Assembly (NCBI GenBank): GCA_934636825.1
Contig: CAKUBG010000020.1
Span: 1 to 59,354 of the forward strand
Length of the DNA stretch: 59,354 nucleotides
DNA from: an uncultured bacterium
GTDB lineage: Bacteria; Vulcanimicrobiota; Xenobia; Xenobiales; Xenobiaceae
Reading direction: 5' to 3'
Each line of letters starts with the position of its first letter. Position 1 is the first letter of the stretch. Of the stretch, positions 27,554-36,442 are shown piece after piece. The notes beneath the pieces were generated by a model. That model saw nothing but the letters and a program-made list of their open reading frames with translations, ran no database searches and was not told the origin of the DNA. The position numbers and the translations under genes are program-made.

Positions 27554-29248
27554 ATGAGTAAAGCACATACTGACGTTGCCAAAGACACTAAGGCCTCTGC
27601 GGCAGCCAATATTTCTTCCCATCTTCCCAGCATGGCCAAAGAGCGTCCCAATCAAGACGCTATTATGTTTCCTGTCAAAAAAGAGTATGAATCTTGGACT
27701 TATGATAAGCTCAACAAGGCCGTAGATGCTTATGCACACGTTATGAAAGCAGCTGGAGTTACCAAAGGGCAGAAAGCTTTGGTCTTTTTGACTTGTGGCC
27801 CAGATCTAATTGCTACTGTTTTTGCTTTGTTTAAGATGGGCGTATTGCCGGTTATGCTTGATCCTGGCATGGGTAAGGATAATGTGCGCCGTTGTATAGA
27901 ACATGTGCAACCGGATGTTTTTATTGGCATCCGTTTGGCCCACTTAATGCGTTGGTTGTATAGAAAATCTTTCGCTTCTGTAAAATTCAATTTTACAGCC
28001 AACGAATGGTTCCCCGGCTGCATAGAATTGGCCAAAGAAGCTCCTAAATATACAGAGCCTTTCCCTGTCACTCCAGTAGGCGAGCATGAAACTGCCGCTA
28101 TTTTATTTACTTCCGGATCTACAGGTAAGGCTAAAGGTGTAGTCTATACTCACTCTATTTTCCAAAACCAAGTTAAATACTTAAAAGAACTTTTCGACTT
28201 TAAACCCGGCGAATTAGATATGCCTGGTTATCCGCTGTTTGCTTTATTTGATATAGCCTTAGGTATGACTTCGGTAATTCCGCGTTTAGATCCGAGCAAA
28301 CCGGCCGCTTGCGATCCCGCTTTGTTGGTAGAAACTATGGAAGAGTATAATGTTACTACTTGTCAAGGCTCTCCGGCTATTTGGCGCAAGGTCTATAACT
28401 ATTGCAAAGATGAATCCATAAAGCTGGACACCTTAAAGCGGCTTATTACTTTCGGAGCTCCTATTCCTACCGAGCTTTTGCAAGGTATGTTTACCATTAT
28501 GGCTGAAGGCGCCGAAATTTATACTCCGTATGGTGCGACCGAAAGTTTGCCAGTAGCTATTATTCCCGGCAGCTATTTAGTCGATCATGCGGCTGAGCGC
28601 ACTATCGAAGGTGCCGGTACTTGTGTAGGTAAGCCTATCAAAGGCATGGACGTCAAGATTATAAAAATTACTGACGAACCTATCACAGATTTCGATGAGA
28701 GCTTAGTGCTTCCCGACGGTGAAGTCGGCGAGATTGTTGTGCATGGTCCGGTCGTTACTCAAGAATATTATCGTGAAGATGAAGCCAACGCTCTGTCCAA
28801 GATGAATGATGGACAAGGCCATAAGTGGCATCGCATGGGCGATACTGGTTACTTTGATAAAGATCACAATTTGTGGTTCTGTGGCCGTAAGGCTCACCGT
28901 GTAGAGACCGAAAAAGGCACCTTATTCCCCGTTATGGTTGAAGGTATGGCCAACAATCATCCGCGTGTTTTCCGCAGCGCTTTAGTTGGAGTAGGCCCCA
29001 AAGGCAAACAGACTCCGGTTTTAATTATTGAGCCTAAGCCCGGATCTTTCCCCGAAGAAGATAAGCAAAAAGAATTGCTCTCCCGTCAAATCTTAGCTCG
29101 CTACGATGAAAACGAGCTTTACAGCCAGATCAAGGACGTCTTGTTCTATGATTCTTTTCCTGTAGATCCTCGTCACAATGTAAAAATCCATCGTGAAGAG
29201 CTGGCTGTTTGGGCTGCTGAAGAGCTTGGGTACGAAACTGAAAAGTAG
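27554..29248 (+). CDS. oleC: OleC: ATP-dependent beta-lactone synthetase (ANL superfamily)
   Basis: 564 aa. The AMP-binding P-loop LFTSGSTGKAKG lies at about residues 185-196. Further ANL motifs are YTPYGATES, the WHRMGDTGYFD block and a C-terminal subdomain ending in DPRHNVKIHREEL. OleC converts the beta-hydroxyacid from OleD to a beta-lactone with ATP. It sits between oleB and oleD with short gaps and AGG-type ribosome sites, in one transcript. Confidence 0.92.
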   Translation: MSKAHTDVAKDTKASAAANISSHLPSMAKERPNQDAIMFPVKKEYESWTYDKLNKAVDAYAHVMKAAGVTKGQKALVFLTCGPDLIATVFALFKMGVLPVMLDPGMGKDNVRRCIEHVQPDVFIGIRLAHLMRWLYRKSFASVKFNFTANEWFPGCIELAKEAPKYTEPFPVTPVGEHETAAILFTSGSTGKAKGVVYTHSIFQNQVKYLKELFDFKPGELDMPGYPLFALFDIALGMTSVIPRLDPSKPAACDPALLVETMEEYNVTTCQGSPAIWRKVYNYCKDESIKLDTLKRLITFGAPIPTELLQGMFTIMAEGAEIYTPYGATESLPVAIIPGSYLVDHAAERTIEGAGTCVGKPIKGMDVKIIKITDEPITDFDESLVLPDGEVGEIVVHGPVVTQEYYREDEANALSKMNDGQGHKWHRMGDTGYFDKDHNLWFCGRKAHRVETEKGTLFPVMVEGMANNHPRVFRSALVGVGPKGKQTPVLIIEPKPGSFPEEDKQKELLSRQILARYDENELYSQIKDVLFYDSFPVDPRHNVKIHREELAVWAAEELGYETEK

Positions 29249-29257
29249 GTTTTAGTT

Positions 29258-30268
29258 ATGGCTAAAGTATTAGTTGTCGGTGGAGGCGGCTTCTTAGGCA
29301 AAGCTCTAGTCAAGAAGCTTTTAGATCGTGGCGATGAAGTGCGCAGTCTCTCTCGAGGTGCCTATCCTGAGTTGGAAAAAATGGGCGCTGAAGTTTTGCG
29401 TGGCGATATTACTCAGCGTGAGACCGCTATAAAAGCTTCCGAAGGTTGCGAAGCTGTTTACCATACTGCTTCAAAAGCCGGCATTTGGGGAGCTTATTCG
29501 GAGTACGAACGTATTAACGTTTTGGGTACGCGTTATCTTTTGGAAGGTTGTCGCCAAAATGGTGTAAAGAAATTTATTTACACCAGTACTCCCAGCGTGA
29601 TTTATCATCCCAAAGCCAAGATTGAAAATATTCAGGAAGATGTAGCTTATCCTGAAGAATTTGAGTGCGCCTACGCCCAAACCAAAGCGCAAGCTGAGAG
29701 AGAAGTCTTGCAAGCTAACAGTGCTGAGCTCGCTACGGTTGCCTTGCGTCCACACTTGATTTACGGGCCTGGAGACCCTCACTTAGTTCCTCGTTTAGTA
29801 GAGCGAGCTTTCGCCGGTCAGCTTTTCCAAGTTGGTAATGGAAAAAATAAAGTAGACATTACTTATATAGATAATGCTGCTCTAGCTCATATAGATGCTT
29901 TCTTACGCATGGAAAATTGTGCCGGTAAAGCTTACTTTATTAGTGATGGCCAGCCGGTCAATTTGTGGGCTTGGGTGCGCGAACTCTTGGAAAAAGTCGG
30001 GGCTCCGCCAATTACTCGTTCCATTCCTTATGGTATTACCTGGGGCTTGGGAGCTACTTTAGAGTTTGTTTATAAGTTGCTTGGCAAAAAAGAAGAGCCC
30101 AAGATGACTCGCTTTACAGCTGCTCAGTTGGCTACTTCCCACTATTTTAATATTGCTAATGCTCGACGTGACTTGCAATATGTGCCGGAAGTTTCTGTAG
30201 CCGAGGGGATGGAACGTCTTGTTGCTTGGATTAAAGAGCAAGGAGCTGATACCTTGCGCCATCAGTAA
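29258..30268 (+). CDS. oleD: OleD: NAD(P)H-dependent 2-alkyl-3-ketoacid reductase (extended SDR)
   Basis: 336 aa. N-terminal Rossmann motif VVGGGGFLGKALVKKL, and the catalytic pair Tyr139 and Lys143 (YAQTK) with Ser/Thr in FIYTSTPSV upstream, as in extended short-chain dehydrogenases. OleD reduces the OleA product to the beta-hydroxyacid used by OleC. It starts 9 bases after the oleC stop and closes the operon before a strong terminator. Confidence 0.92.
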   Translation: MAKVLVVGGGGFLGKALVKKLLDRGDEVRSLSRGAYPELEKMGAEVLRGDITQRETAIKASEGCEAVYHTASKAGIWGAYSEYERINVLGTRYLLEGCRQNGVKKFIYTSTPSVIYHPKAKIENIQEDVAYPEEFECAYAQTKAQAEREVLQANSAELATVALRPHLIYGPGDPHLVPRLVERAFAGQLFQVGNGKNKVDITYIDNAALAHIDAFLRMENCAGKAYFISDGQPVNLWAWVRELLEKVGAPPITRSIPYGITWGLGATLEFVYKLLGKKEEPKMTRFTAAQLATSHYFNIANARRDLQYVPEVSVAEGMERLVAWIKEQGADTLRHQ

Positions 30269-30297
30269 GCCTGACGCTTGAGATATTATACTTAAGT

Positions 30298-30351
30298 AAA
30301 AATTAAGGCCGGAGTCCCTCTTTTTGTAAAAGTGGCTTCGCCTTAATTTTT
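30298..30351. terminator. Terminator closing oleABCD
   Basis: Perfect 12-bp inverted repeat (AAAAATTAAGGC at 30298-30309 and its complement at 30340-30351) ending in a T run. The A run on the left makes it usable also for the convergent gene at 30366. Confidence 0.85.
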
Positions 30352-30365
30352 GGGTTTGTAATTTT

Positions 30366-31106
30366 TTAGTTGCTGCGTAAAATCACCTCGGCTGCGTCTT
30401 TATTGATTCGGCAAAGGCAAGCATAATCTACGGGAATTATTTTTAGACGCAACCCAGCTTTTCTGAAGAACTCCAAATTATCTAACATAAAATCAGTTTT
30501 ATCATCTAGAGTGAAAGCCCCCAAATATTGCACGCGTTGATAAAAAGTTAAAGGCAAATTCTTGTAAAGAAGATTAAGAAAACTGGGAAAATCCTGAAAA
30601 TAGGCTTTAAAGTAACGATTGCCTCGCGAGGGAGTTAAGGAAGCAAAAGGATCGTCGCTTTTAGCAGCCATTCTTCGGCACATTATCCAAAGTTTTAATA
30701 ATGATAGCGGCGCACGGACATTTGGTGAATAAGTTTCTTCTGGCATAGTAGTGAGGTTGGCTTGCCAAAAAGGTAATGACGAATCTAAGCTGTGCTTATC
30801 GTATATTGCCGTCCTAATATCAGAAAGTTGCAAAGTCCACAGAGAAGATTTTTTATTACCAGAACAAGTTACATCGTCTAAGTTGGCTATGCTCATGTAG
30901 TGATAAAAACTTGGTTTCTTAGTGCGTGGGCCGGTCAAGTAGCCTAGCGCTATTTGTGAATTGGTATGCTTTTGCACATAACTAAAAAGTTCAGCATAGT
31001 AATTTTGATTTTCCAAATTAAGGCTGACTATTTGCCCAGGGCGACATACGAAGCCGTAAATTGGCAAAATAGGCAAAAAATAAGTTGAAATTTGAGAGTT
31101 GTTCAT
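30366..31106 (-). CDS. LON-substrate-binding-domain-like protein
   Basis: 246 aa, ATG 31106. The first 25 residues (TYFLPILPIYGFVCRPGQIV) follow the opening of the LON N-terminal domain (LP..PL...V.FPG..+pL), and the C-terminal half shows the helical TFYQRVQYLGAFTLDDKTDF segment expected of the same domain. No ATPase or protease domain is present. Stand-alone LON-domain proteins exist in many bacteria with unclear roles. Similarity is low, so the assignment is tentative. It lies 40 bp downstream of the HD-GYP gene in the same direction and may be co-transcribed. Confidence 0.5.
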   Translation of the reverse strand: MNNSQISTYFLPILPIYGFVCRPGQIVSLNLENQNYYAELFSYVQKHTNSQIALGYLTGPRTKKPSFYHYMSIANLDDVTCSGNKKSSLWTLQLSDIRTAIYDKHSLDSSLPFWQANLTTMPEETYSPNVRAPLSLLKLWIMCRRMAAKSDDPFASLTPSRGNRYFKAYFQDFPSFLNLLYKNLPLTFYQRVQYLGAFTLDDKTDFMLDNLEFFRKAGLRLKIIPVDYACLCRINKDAAEVILRSN

Positions 31107-31146
31107 TTGTCCTTTGAGTCGCTTTTTCCGTTAAGCAAAACTATCT

Positions 31147-32814
31147 TTAACAATCGTAATAATGAGGGAGAGCGTTGATGTCTTCCACGTCTCTAATATA
31201 TTGTAAAAATTTTTCTACAATGTATGGTGAAAACTGAGTGCCGTTGCCGCGCTCGAGTCTACTTAGGGCTTCTTCAAAACTTAGGCCGCGTCTATAAGGG
31301 CGATCGGTTACCATTGCGTCAAAGGAGTCGGCTACAGCAATAATTTGCGATCCTAAAGGTATAGCGCGTCCTTGAAGCTTATCAGGATAGCCTTTACCAT
31401 CATAACGTTCATGGTGATGTACTACTATTTCTACTACACTAGAAGGCAGAGAAGTAATATTATTGAGAATATTTCTCGCGTTGCTGGTGTGAGTTTTCAT
31501 AATCTCAAACTCTTCATCTGTTAAGGCGCTGGGCTTCATTAAAATACTGTCAGGTATCGAGATTTTGCCTACATCATGCAAAATAGCTGCTTTGGCGATT
31601 AGCTCGGTGGAGTCTGGATCTAATCCGATACATTTACAGATAAAGACAGAGAGCTGCTCTACGCGGGAAACGTGGCCATGAGTGTAAGGGTCTTTGGCTT
31701 CTATCGCTTGAGCTAGGGCTAAAATGGTTTCGTAATATGAACGCTCTAGTTTACTATAGAGTTTCATATTACTTAAAGTTATAGCTGCTTCTGTAGCTAG
31801 CAAGCTTAAATAGTCGGTATCTGTTTTATCGTACTGATCTCCTAAAAGCTTATTGGCAACTGCCAAAACGCCAAAAGGTTTATTTCCGCTAGCATCTTGT
31901 AACGGTACTACTAAAAGGTTGCGCAGCGACATACTGTTGCTGTCAAAAGGTTTTTTCTCCGTCGCTCCTATGCCTTGGGTATGATATTGTACATTTTTAT
32001 AGTTGATAATTTCCCCTGTACTAACAACTTTTTGAAAAATGCCTGCTTCAATCTTTTGCGAAATAGTTTTGGCCATTACCTCGCTGATACCTAAAAAACG
32101 TGGTGTACGCCATTGGCCATCTTCATTAAAAGCGACGAAAGATACCTGAGATTTTACTTCTTCTCTAGCAAAATAGACTACACTATCTTCGACAACTTTG
32201 GAAGAACGTTCTTTGGCAAGCTTTTGAAAGAGTTGCAATAAGCTATAAAGTTTGCGCTGACGATCGAAAAATTGAATTTCACTTTCTTCTTTTTCAGCTA
32301 CTTGGTGACGCGCTATAGCATAAGCTTCTTCGACGCGTTCGTCTTTGCGTTTCTCCAATTCTGATACAGGCTTGTTGATTGCTGAATTGACGAAGAAAGC
32401 AATGATGGTAAAGAAAGGTAGAAGAGTAAGTTCTGTTAGTGAGGCAACGTCACTAAAAATGGCCAATCCGCGTCCGGAAATAAAATAAGTTGTAAAAGAG
32501 GATAGGGCACAAAAAGCTAAAGTCAGCCAAATTTTCCCTTTTAGCGAAGTTATCAATAAAGCCAAATAAAGAAGTAAAAAATACTTACTATCTAACGCGC
32601 CTGTAGCTAAGACAATAGAGAAAGAAGATAAGCAGAGTAGGGAAGAAGACGCATACCAGAGTCTTAAGTTGTCAAAACGAAGATAACAGAGTATGGCTCC
32701 GACAAGTGAAACAGCCAAAAACACCCACATGATAGTGAGAAAATGGGCTCCCAATAAGCTGAAAAGTTCCAATCCTAAAAAAGCTAGCGTGGCATAAAAG
32801 CAAGATGTCAGCAA
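31147..32814 (-). CDS. Membrane-bound GAF/HD-GYP signalling protein
   Basis: 555 aa. About five hydrophobic helices (residues 1-165) are followed by a short coiled-coil, a GAF domain (about 190-355) and an HD-GYP domain (about 362-540). The HD-GYP signatures are intact: HVSRVEQLS, AAILHDVGKIS with the HD metal pair, and HHHERYDGKGYP. HD-GYP proteins hydrolyse cyclic di-GMP, and the GAF domain may bind a small ligand. TTG 32814 is assumed as start. It may control a c-di-GMP-dependent surface or motility behaviour, but there is no direct link. Confidence 0.9.
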   Translation of the reverse strand: MLTSCFYATLAFLGLELFSLLGAHFLTIMWVFLAVSLVGAILCYLRFDNLRLWYASSSLLCLSSFSIVLATGALDSKYFLLLYLALLITSLKGKIWLTLAFCALSSFTTYFISGRGLAIFSDVASLTELTLLPFFTIIAFFVNSAINKPVSELEKRKDERVEEAYAIARHQVAEKEESEIQFFDRQRKLYSLLQLFQKLAKERSSKVVEDSVVYFAREEVKSQVSFVAFNEDGQWRTPRFLGISEVMAKTISQKIEAGIFQKVVSTGEIINYKNVQYHTQGIGATEKKPFDSNSMSLRNLLVVPLQDASGNKPFGVLAVANKLLGDQYDKTDTDYLSLLATEAAITLSNMKLYSKLERSYYETILALAQAIEAKDPYTHGHVSRVEQLSVFICKCIGLDPDSTELIAKAAILHDVGKISIPDSILMKPSALTDEEFEIMKTHTSNARNILNNITSLPSSVVEIVVHHHERYDGKGYPDKLQGRAIPLGSQIIAVADSFDAMVTDRPYRRGLSFEEALSRLERGNGTQFSPYIVEKFLQYIRDVEDINALPHYYDC

Positions 32815-32989
32815 CTCTGTGTTCTACTCCGCAAAATGTGTCATTTAAGAAAAAAGCTGATAATAATATCAGCTACTTTTCAGAAACCGCAGAGCAAGTT
32901 ACCTAAACGCAGATACGATAGATCGGGCATTTTTGTAACTTGCTTAAGTTGGTCGTAATGCTATAAGTGAAAATTGTCAAAACCGGAAA

Positions 32990-34333
32990 CTATCTGTTTT
33001 CCTGGACTTGATTGTCACCAGAAAAATTGCAGAAGGGATCTTTACTTTTTATATCGTTAGTTAAGATGAAAGCTCTGGTACGGCAACCGCCGCGGCAAGA
33101 AGCTGCTTTAGAACAAGTTTTACACTTGCGGCTGACTGCATCGGAACGCCATGTCTCCAATACTGATGATCTATTCCAGATGTCAAAAAAGCGAGTTTTA
33201 CGCACATCCCCAGCTTTCCAAGCAGGATACATACTCAAAAGCCCGCTGGGATAGACGAAGCCATTGGACGATATATGCACTCTTGTACGACCACACTCAC
33301 ATCCCAAACCTTCAAAAGGACGACGTTGAGGCCGCTTAGGAGGCGTCAAGCACTCAATTTCTATATTGAGCGGATTACTCTGAGAAATGTTGCTAATAAT
33401 TTCTATCGTTTTGGCAATCTCTTCCGATTTTAAAACTTGTTTGGGAAAAGCTGCCGCACGACCTACTGGGAGAGCAATATTAAAAATTAACTTATCTACT
33501 TTTAGCTCTTCGGCTTTTTTAACAATTGACGGTATTTCAGAACAGTTGTCTCTAAAAATGGTGACATGAAAATAAAAGCTAGCCGTAGGGCAAGCATTAC
33601 GCAAATGAGCAATGCCTCGCATGGCTTTGCGATAAGAACGAACACCGCGTATGTTGTCGTAAATCTTTTCGCTCCCGGCGTCCATGCTTATTCTGAATGA
33701 ATTGATTTGTACCTTAGAGAGACGTTCCTCAATGGATTTTGTCGCCAAAGCTGCATTAGTTGACACATTCACACACATGCCATACTTATTGGCTAAGGCA
33801 ACTACTTCCGGGAAATCTTTGCGACCTAAGGGCTCTCCTCCACCTATGTCTAAGATGAAGACACCCATAGCGCAAAGTTGGGCAAAAAGATTGTCCAAGT
33901 CACGCAAAGTGAGCTCGTGATCTTGAGGCATGCCGGCGTCGGCCCAGCAATAGGGACACTTTAAGTTGCAATACCTGGTCAGTTGCAAGTGGACTCTCAA
34001 GGGAGCGCTGAGATGATTTTTGGAATTAACGAAATCATTATCCAGAATGCAACCTTTAAAACGTCCATTTTCAATAATATCGACGGAAGAGCACAAATTT
34101 ACGAACTGATCGTAAGATACGCGACTAAGTTGAGTGCGCACATCTTCAGGCAAAATCTCGTAGGCACGACCTGCATCCTCTTGCTGACACGCTGACAGTA
34201 TCTCCAAAGCGTTTTTATCGCAAAGAATGTAGTCTTTGGATGATCTACGATAGAGAACGCAACCAAACGAATCGCGTCGCAAAACGTATGGAGCTTCCGC
34301 TATCTTACTTAATTCTGCCTGCAAGTTTGTCAT
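32990..34333 (-). CDS. Radical SAM/SPASM enzyme with PqqD-like N-terminal domain
   Basis: 447 aa. Residues about 15-90 resemble a PqqD-type peptide-recognition domain (YILCDKNALEILSACQ). Cys122, Cys126 and Cys129 (RYCNLKCPYC) bind the SAM cluster, with GGGEPLGRKDF downstream. The C-terminal SPASM domain has Cys404, Cys407, Cys413, Cys417 and Cys435 (CKTCSKAASCRGGC). This architecture is typical of enzymes that modify ribosomally made peptides, such as PqqE and the sactipeptide or mycofactocin maturases. ATG 34333 overlaps by four bases (ATGA) the stop of a 29-codon ORF and lacks its own Shine-Dalgarno site. A 97-aa Cys-containing protein gene lies 97 bp upstream. Confidence 0.9.
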   Translation of the reverse strand: MTNLQAELSKIAEAPYVLRRDSFGCVLYRRSSKDYILCDKNALEILSACQQEDAGRAYEILPEDVRTQLSRVSYDQFVNLCSSVDIIENGRFKGCILDNDFVNSKNHLSAPLRVHLQLTRYCNLKCPYCWADAGMPQDHELTLRDLDNLFAQLCAMGVFILDIGGGEPLGRKDFPEVVALANKYGMCVNVSTNAALATKSIEERLSKVQINSFRISMDAGSEKIYDNIRGVRSYRKAMRGIAHLRNACPTASFYFHVTIFRDNCSEIPSIVKKAEELKVDKLIFNIALPVGRAAAFPKQVLKSEEIAKTIEIISNISQSNPLNIEIECLTPPKRPQRRPFEGLGCECGRTRVHISSNGFVYPSGLLSMYPAWKAGDVRKTRFFDIWNRSSVLETWRSDAVSRKCKTCSKAASCRGGCRTRAFILTNDIKSKDPFCNFSGDNQVQENR

Positions 34334-34419
34334 CCGAAAAACATCGATAAAAAAAAGCCACAGGTACCGGGCACGCCAAAAAACGCCCCCAAATTTAGCC
34401 CTGCTCTGCCCTCATGCAC
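34330..34419 (-). CDS. Possible 29-aa peptide ORF coupled to the radical SAM gene
   Basis: GTG 34419 to TGA 34330. The peptide is Gly/Phe-rich with a single Cys (core GAFFGVPGTCGFF) and its stop overlaps the radical SAM start as ATGA, a translational-coupling arrangement. No Shine-Dalgarno site is visible and a T-rich stretch runs through it, so it may be chance. Listed because the maturase next to it would need a peptide substrate. Confidence 0.25.
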   Translation of the reverse strand: MHEGRAGLNLGAFFGVPGTCGFFLSMFFG

Positions 34420-34430
34420 AAAGACGTTTA

Positions 34431-34724
34431 TTAGCCGAGCGATTCGCCTTCTTTGTCGTGGTAGTCGCACTCTTCTAAGCAATCTCTGAAACTTTGCATA
34501 GGACGAGATTGATATGGATGGGTGCAGTTAATGAAAATTCTGGGGGTTTCACCCTCTAAGCTGAAACCGAAATCGACGTAACCGCAGAAACGATCAGGGA
34601 CATTGTCGTAACAGAACTCATATAGCTCGCTGTAAATCTCGGGGCTTGAGTGCTGGAACATATGCTTTTCACATTGGAAAATGCCTAATACTGAGCTGCG
34701 GAATCTGCAAGGCCTATATGCCAT
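34431..34724 (-). CDS. Small Cys-containing protein of unknown function upstream of the radical SAM gene
   Basis: 97 aa. ATG 34724 is chosen because AGGAG lies 8 bases upstream, an excellent site; an in-frame ATG at 34787 has none. Seven Cys residues are spread over the chain (RPCRF, IFQCEKH, FCYDN, RFCGY, NCTHPY, and a CLEEC pair near the end). The sequence looks globular, with no signal peptide, and I do not recognise the family. Same strand and order as the PqqD-radical SAM-SPASM gene, so it could be its substrate, a chaperone or an unrelated neighbour. Confidence 0.55.
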   Translation of the reverse strand: MAYRPCRFRSSVLGIFQCEKHMFQHSSPEIYSELYEFCYDNVPDRFCGYVDFGFSLEGETPRIFINCTHPYQSRPMQSFRDCLEECDYHDKEGESLG

Positions 34725-34805
34725 ATCTACGTCTCCTGAAATTAGTTGGCATTCGTCTGCAGCCGAAAAGGGGCTGACGAAGCGCAACTTCTACTTCGCT
34801 TATGA

Positions 34806-35030
34806 CTAAAAAACGTCAAAAGCACCTTCCCGACAAAAAATATCGAGAATATTGCATTTTATGCACAACAGTGAAATATTTTCGCCGTTGTGGGCAAAAT
34901 CCCCTGCGCCGACTTCCATAATTTTGGGGCATAAACTGGAAGCACTTCCCGCTGAATGCCCAACAAAAAAAGAAAAATGTATTTTTTGTTTTAGTCTTGC
35001 AAATACACTTTTATTTCGATCTTCAGCCAA
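34806..35030 (-). CDS. Possible small Zn-ribbon-like ORF overlapping the HIRAN gene end
   Basis: Up to 74 codons from TTG 35030, overlapping the 3' end of the HIRAN gene by 40 bases; the real start may be further down. The part beyond the overlap reads as plausible protein (SSLCPKIMEVGAGDF, then LLCIKCNIL) with a CxxC that could pair with the first Cys. No ribosome site is visible. It could also be a frameshifted remnant of a longer HIRAN protein, or chance. Confidence 0.25.
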   Translation of the reverse strand: MAEDRNKSVFARLKQKIHFSFFVGHSAGSASSLCPKIMEVGAGDFAHNGENISLLCIKCNILDIFCREGAFDVF

Positions 35031-35389
35031 GTTATTTTTATTTCTTTGCTTTCAATTCTTCCGAATAGTAGCTTGCCGGCGTCCATAAGTCTGGCAAATA
35101 TAAGATTATCTGCTCTGGGAATGTAGCCGATTTTTACTCCTGCTTGAGTGCGGATTAAAATAGCTTTATCGTCGTGGGGATTGTCCGGCTCGCGGAAAAA
35201 ATTAAGTTTGTCGCCTATATGTAAAGAAGGAGCCAGGTCTATAATCCCTTCGACAAATGATGTACCGGCTACGTGCGTATCTAAAAGAAAAATCTCTTTT
35301 TCAAATGGTTTGGGAATGGAAAGGCTGCCGCTACTGCTATGTAGCAAACTCATAAGGCCGGATTGCTGACTTTTGATTAACTCGCTCAT
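34991..35389 (-). CDS. HIRAN-domain protein
   Basis: 132 aa. After a Ser-rich leader, residues about 30-130 match the HIRAN pattern: strand LLDTHVAGTSFVEG, then LNFFREPDNPHDDKAILI and VGYIP-like GVKIGYIPRADN. HIRAN domains bind ssDNA 3' ends in eukaryotic helicases; stand-alone bacterial copies are uncharacterised or linked to stress and DNA repair. It starts 18 bp after the J-domain-like gene, so the two form a unit. Confidence 0.85.
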   Translation of the reverse strand: MSELIKSQQSGLMSLLHSSSGSLSIPKPFEKEIFLLDTHVAGTSFVEGIIDLAPSLHIGDKLNFFREPDNPHDDKAILIRTQAGVKIGYIPRADNLIFARLMDAGKLLFGRIESKEIKITWLKIEIKVYLQD

Positions 35390-35407
35390 TATTTTATGGT
35401 CCTTTTC

Positions 35408-36271
35408 CTATGTGTTTAACAGAGCGTTGATTTGTGTTTGGTAAGCTGTTAGTAAGTTTTGAAAATCAGCAATAATATTTTGTAATTTTTCTTTTTCTTC
35501 TTTGATTTTTTCTGGTGTACTAATCAACTTTTTTAAGGTATAAGGATATTCGCTTTTTATCTTGTTGATTTTATCAGTGAGCTTTTGCAGTAACATTGTG
35601 AGGCGATCTTGTTCTTGGTGAAGTAAAGCGAGGCTGTCGTCGGTGCATGGTAATAGCGGGGGGTCGGAAATCATTTCACTAATAAGGCGCATAGCTTCCA
35701 GATCTCCTGTAGCATAAGCTTCCGTGGCACGGTGAAAGAGATTTAATTGCGATTTAGTTAAATCTGGATGGAGATCAGGATGCAAAGCTTTGACTATTTG
35801 CCTATACAGCCTTTTTAATTCTTTTTGATCTTTACCGGAAAGAGTGTGAAGATGTTTGCTGCGCTCTAAGGCTTGGTTTATTTTGTCTATCCTTTCGTTT
35901 AGAGTTTGCTGATATTGGGCAAATTCAATATCCAGAACTTCTTCAATTTGCGCTAGATCTACCGGCTCTTGTCTATTTATTTTGGCTTGTATAAGGGTCA
36001 TCTTGCGTTTAGCACGTAAAACTTGGCATTGTAATTCATAAGCTCTGTATTCTAAGCCACCGAGATTCATTAAATAAAAAGTTTCTATATTTTTGCATTC
36101 TGTATATAAGAGTTGATCATGCTCGAGAATCAGCATGGATAGTTCCGTATGAAGTTGCTGGATAGCTTCTTGAAGCTTTTTGTACTCCGGATGAATAGTT
36201 AGCTGTGAGTTTTCTTGGCAAGAATTACCGGAAAGAGGGTGCTCTGTTGGTAAATTTTCTGCTGTAGACAT
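35408..36271 (-). CDS. J-domain-like coiled-coil protein
   Basis: 287 aa. Residues about 155-205 carry a degenerate J-domain core: LKRLYRQIVKALHPDLHPDL holds the HPD tripeptide (present twice), followed by an FHRATEAYATGDLEAM helix. The rest is mostly coiled coil (residues 25-150 and 220-285). J domains stimulate Hsp70 ATPase activity. It sits in the same short operon as the HIRAN gene, an association seen in other bacteria but without a known function as far as I can recall. ATG 36271. Confidence 0.72.
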   Translation of the reverse strand: MSTAENLPTEHPLSGNSCQENSQLTIHPEYKKLQEAIQQLHTELSMLILEHDQLLYTECKNIETFYLMNLGGLEYRAYELQCQVLRAKRKMTLIQAKINRQEPVDLAQIEEVLDIEFAQYQQTLNERIDKINQALERSKHLHTLSGKDQKELKRLYRQIVKALHPDLHPDLTKSQLNLFHRATEAYATGDLEAMRLISEMISDPPLLPCTDDSLALLHQEQDRLTMLLQKLTDKINKIKSEYPYTLKKLISTPEKIKEEKEKLQNIIADFQNLLTAYQTQINALLNT

Positions 36272-36392
36272 GTAATTCTATCCTTATAGAAATAAACTTT
36301 GCCAAAAATGGTATATGCAAATTGGTCAATGTTTGTTATTGCTAAAGATAGAGTTTTTTTCTTTTTATGGCAAGAGCTTGCAGGTTTGTTTG

Positions 36393-36423
36393 AAAAATAA
36401 AAAAGTCTCCATATAGGAGACTT
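36393..36423 (-). terminator. Terminator of first tRNA-Ala unit
   Basis: 8-bp stem AAGTCTCC/GGAGACTT with a 5-base loop; on the - strand it is followed by a T run. Confidence 0.85.
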
Positions 36424-36442
36424 CTTACTTTTTTTATACATT

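Noticed and set aside
34802..34921. 39-aa basic + strand ORF with several Cys between the small-Cys-protein and HIRAN genes
   Set aside because: No ribosome site and opposite strand to the compact gene block; likely chance.
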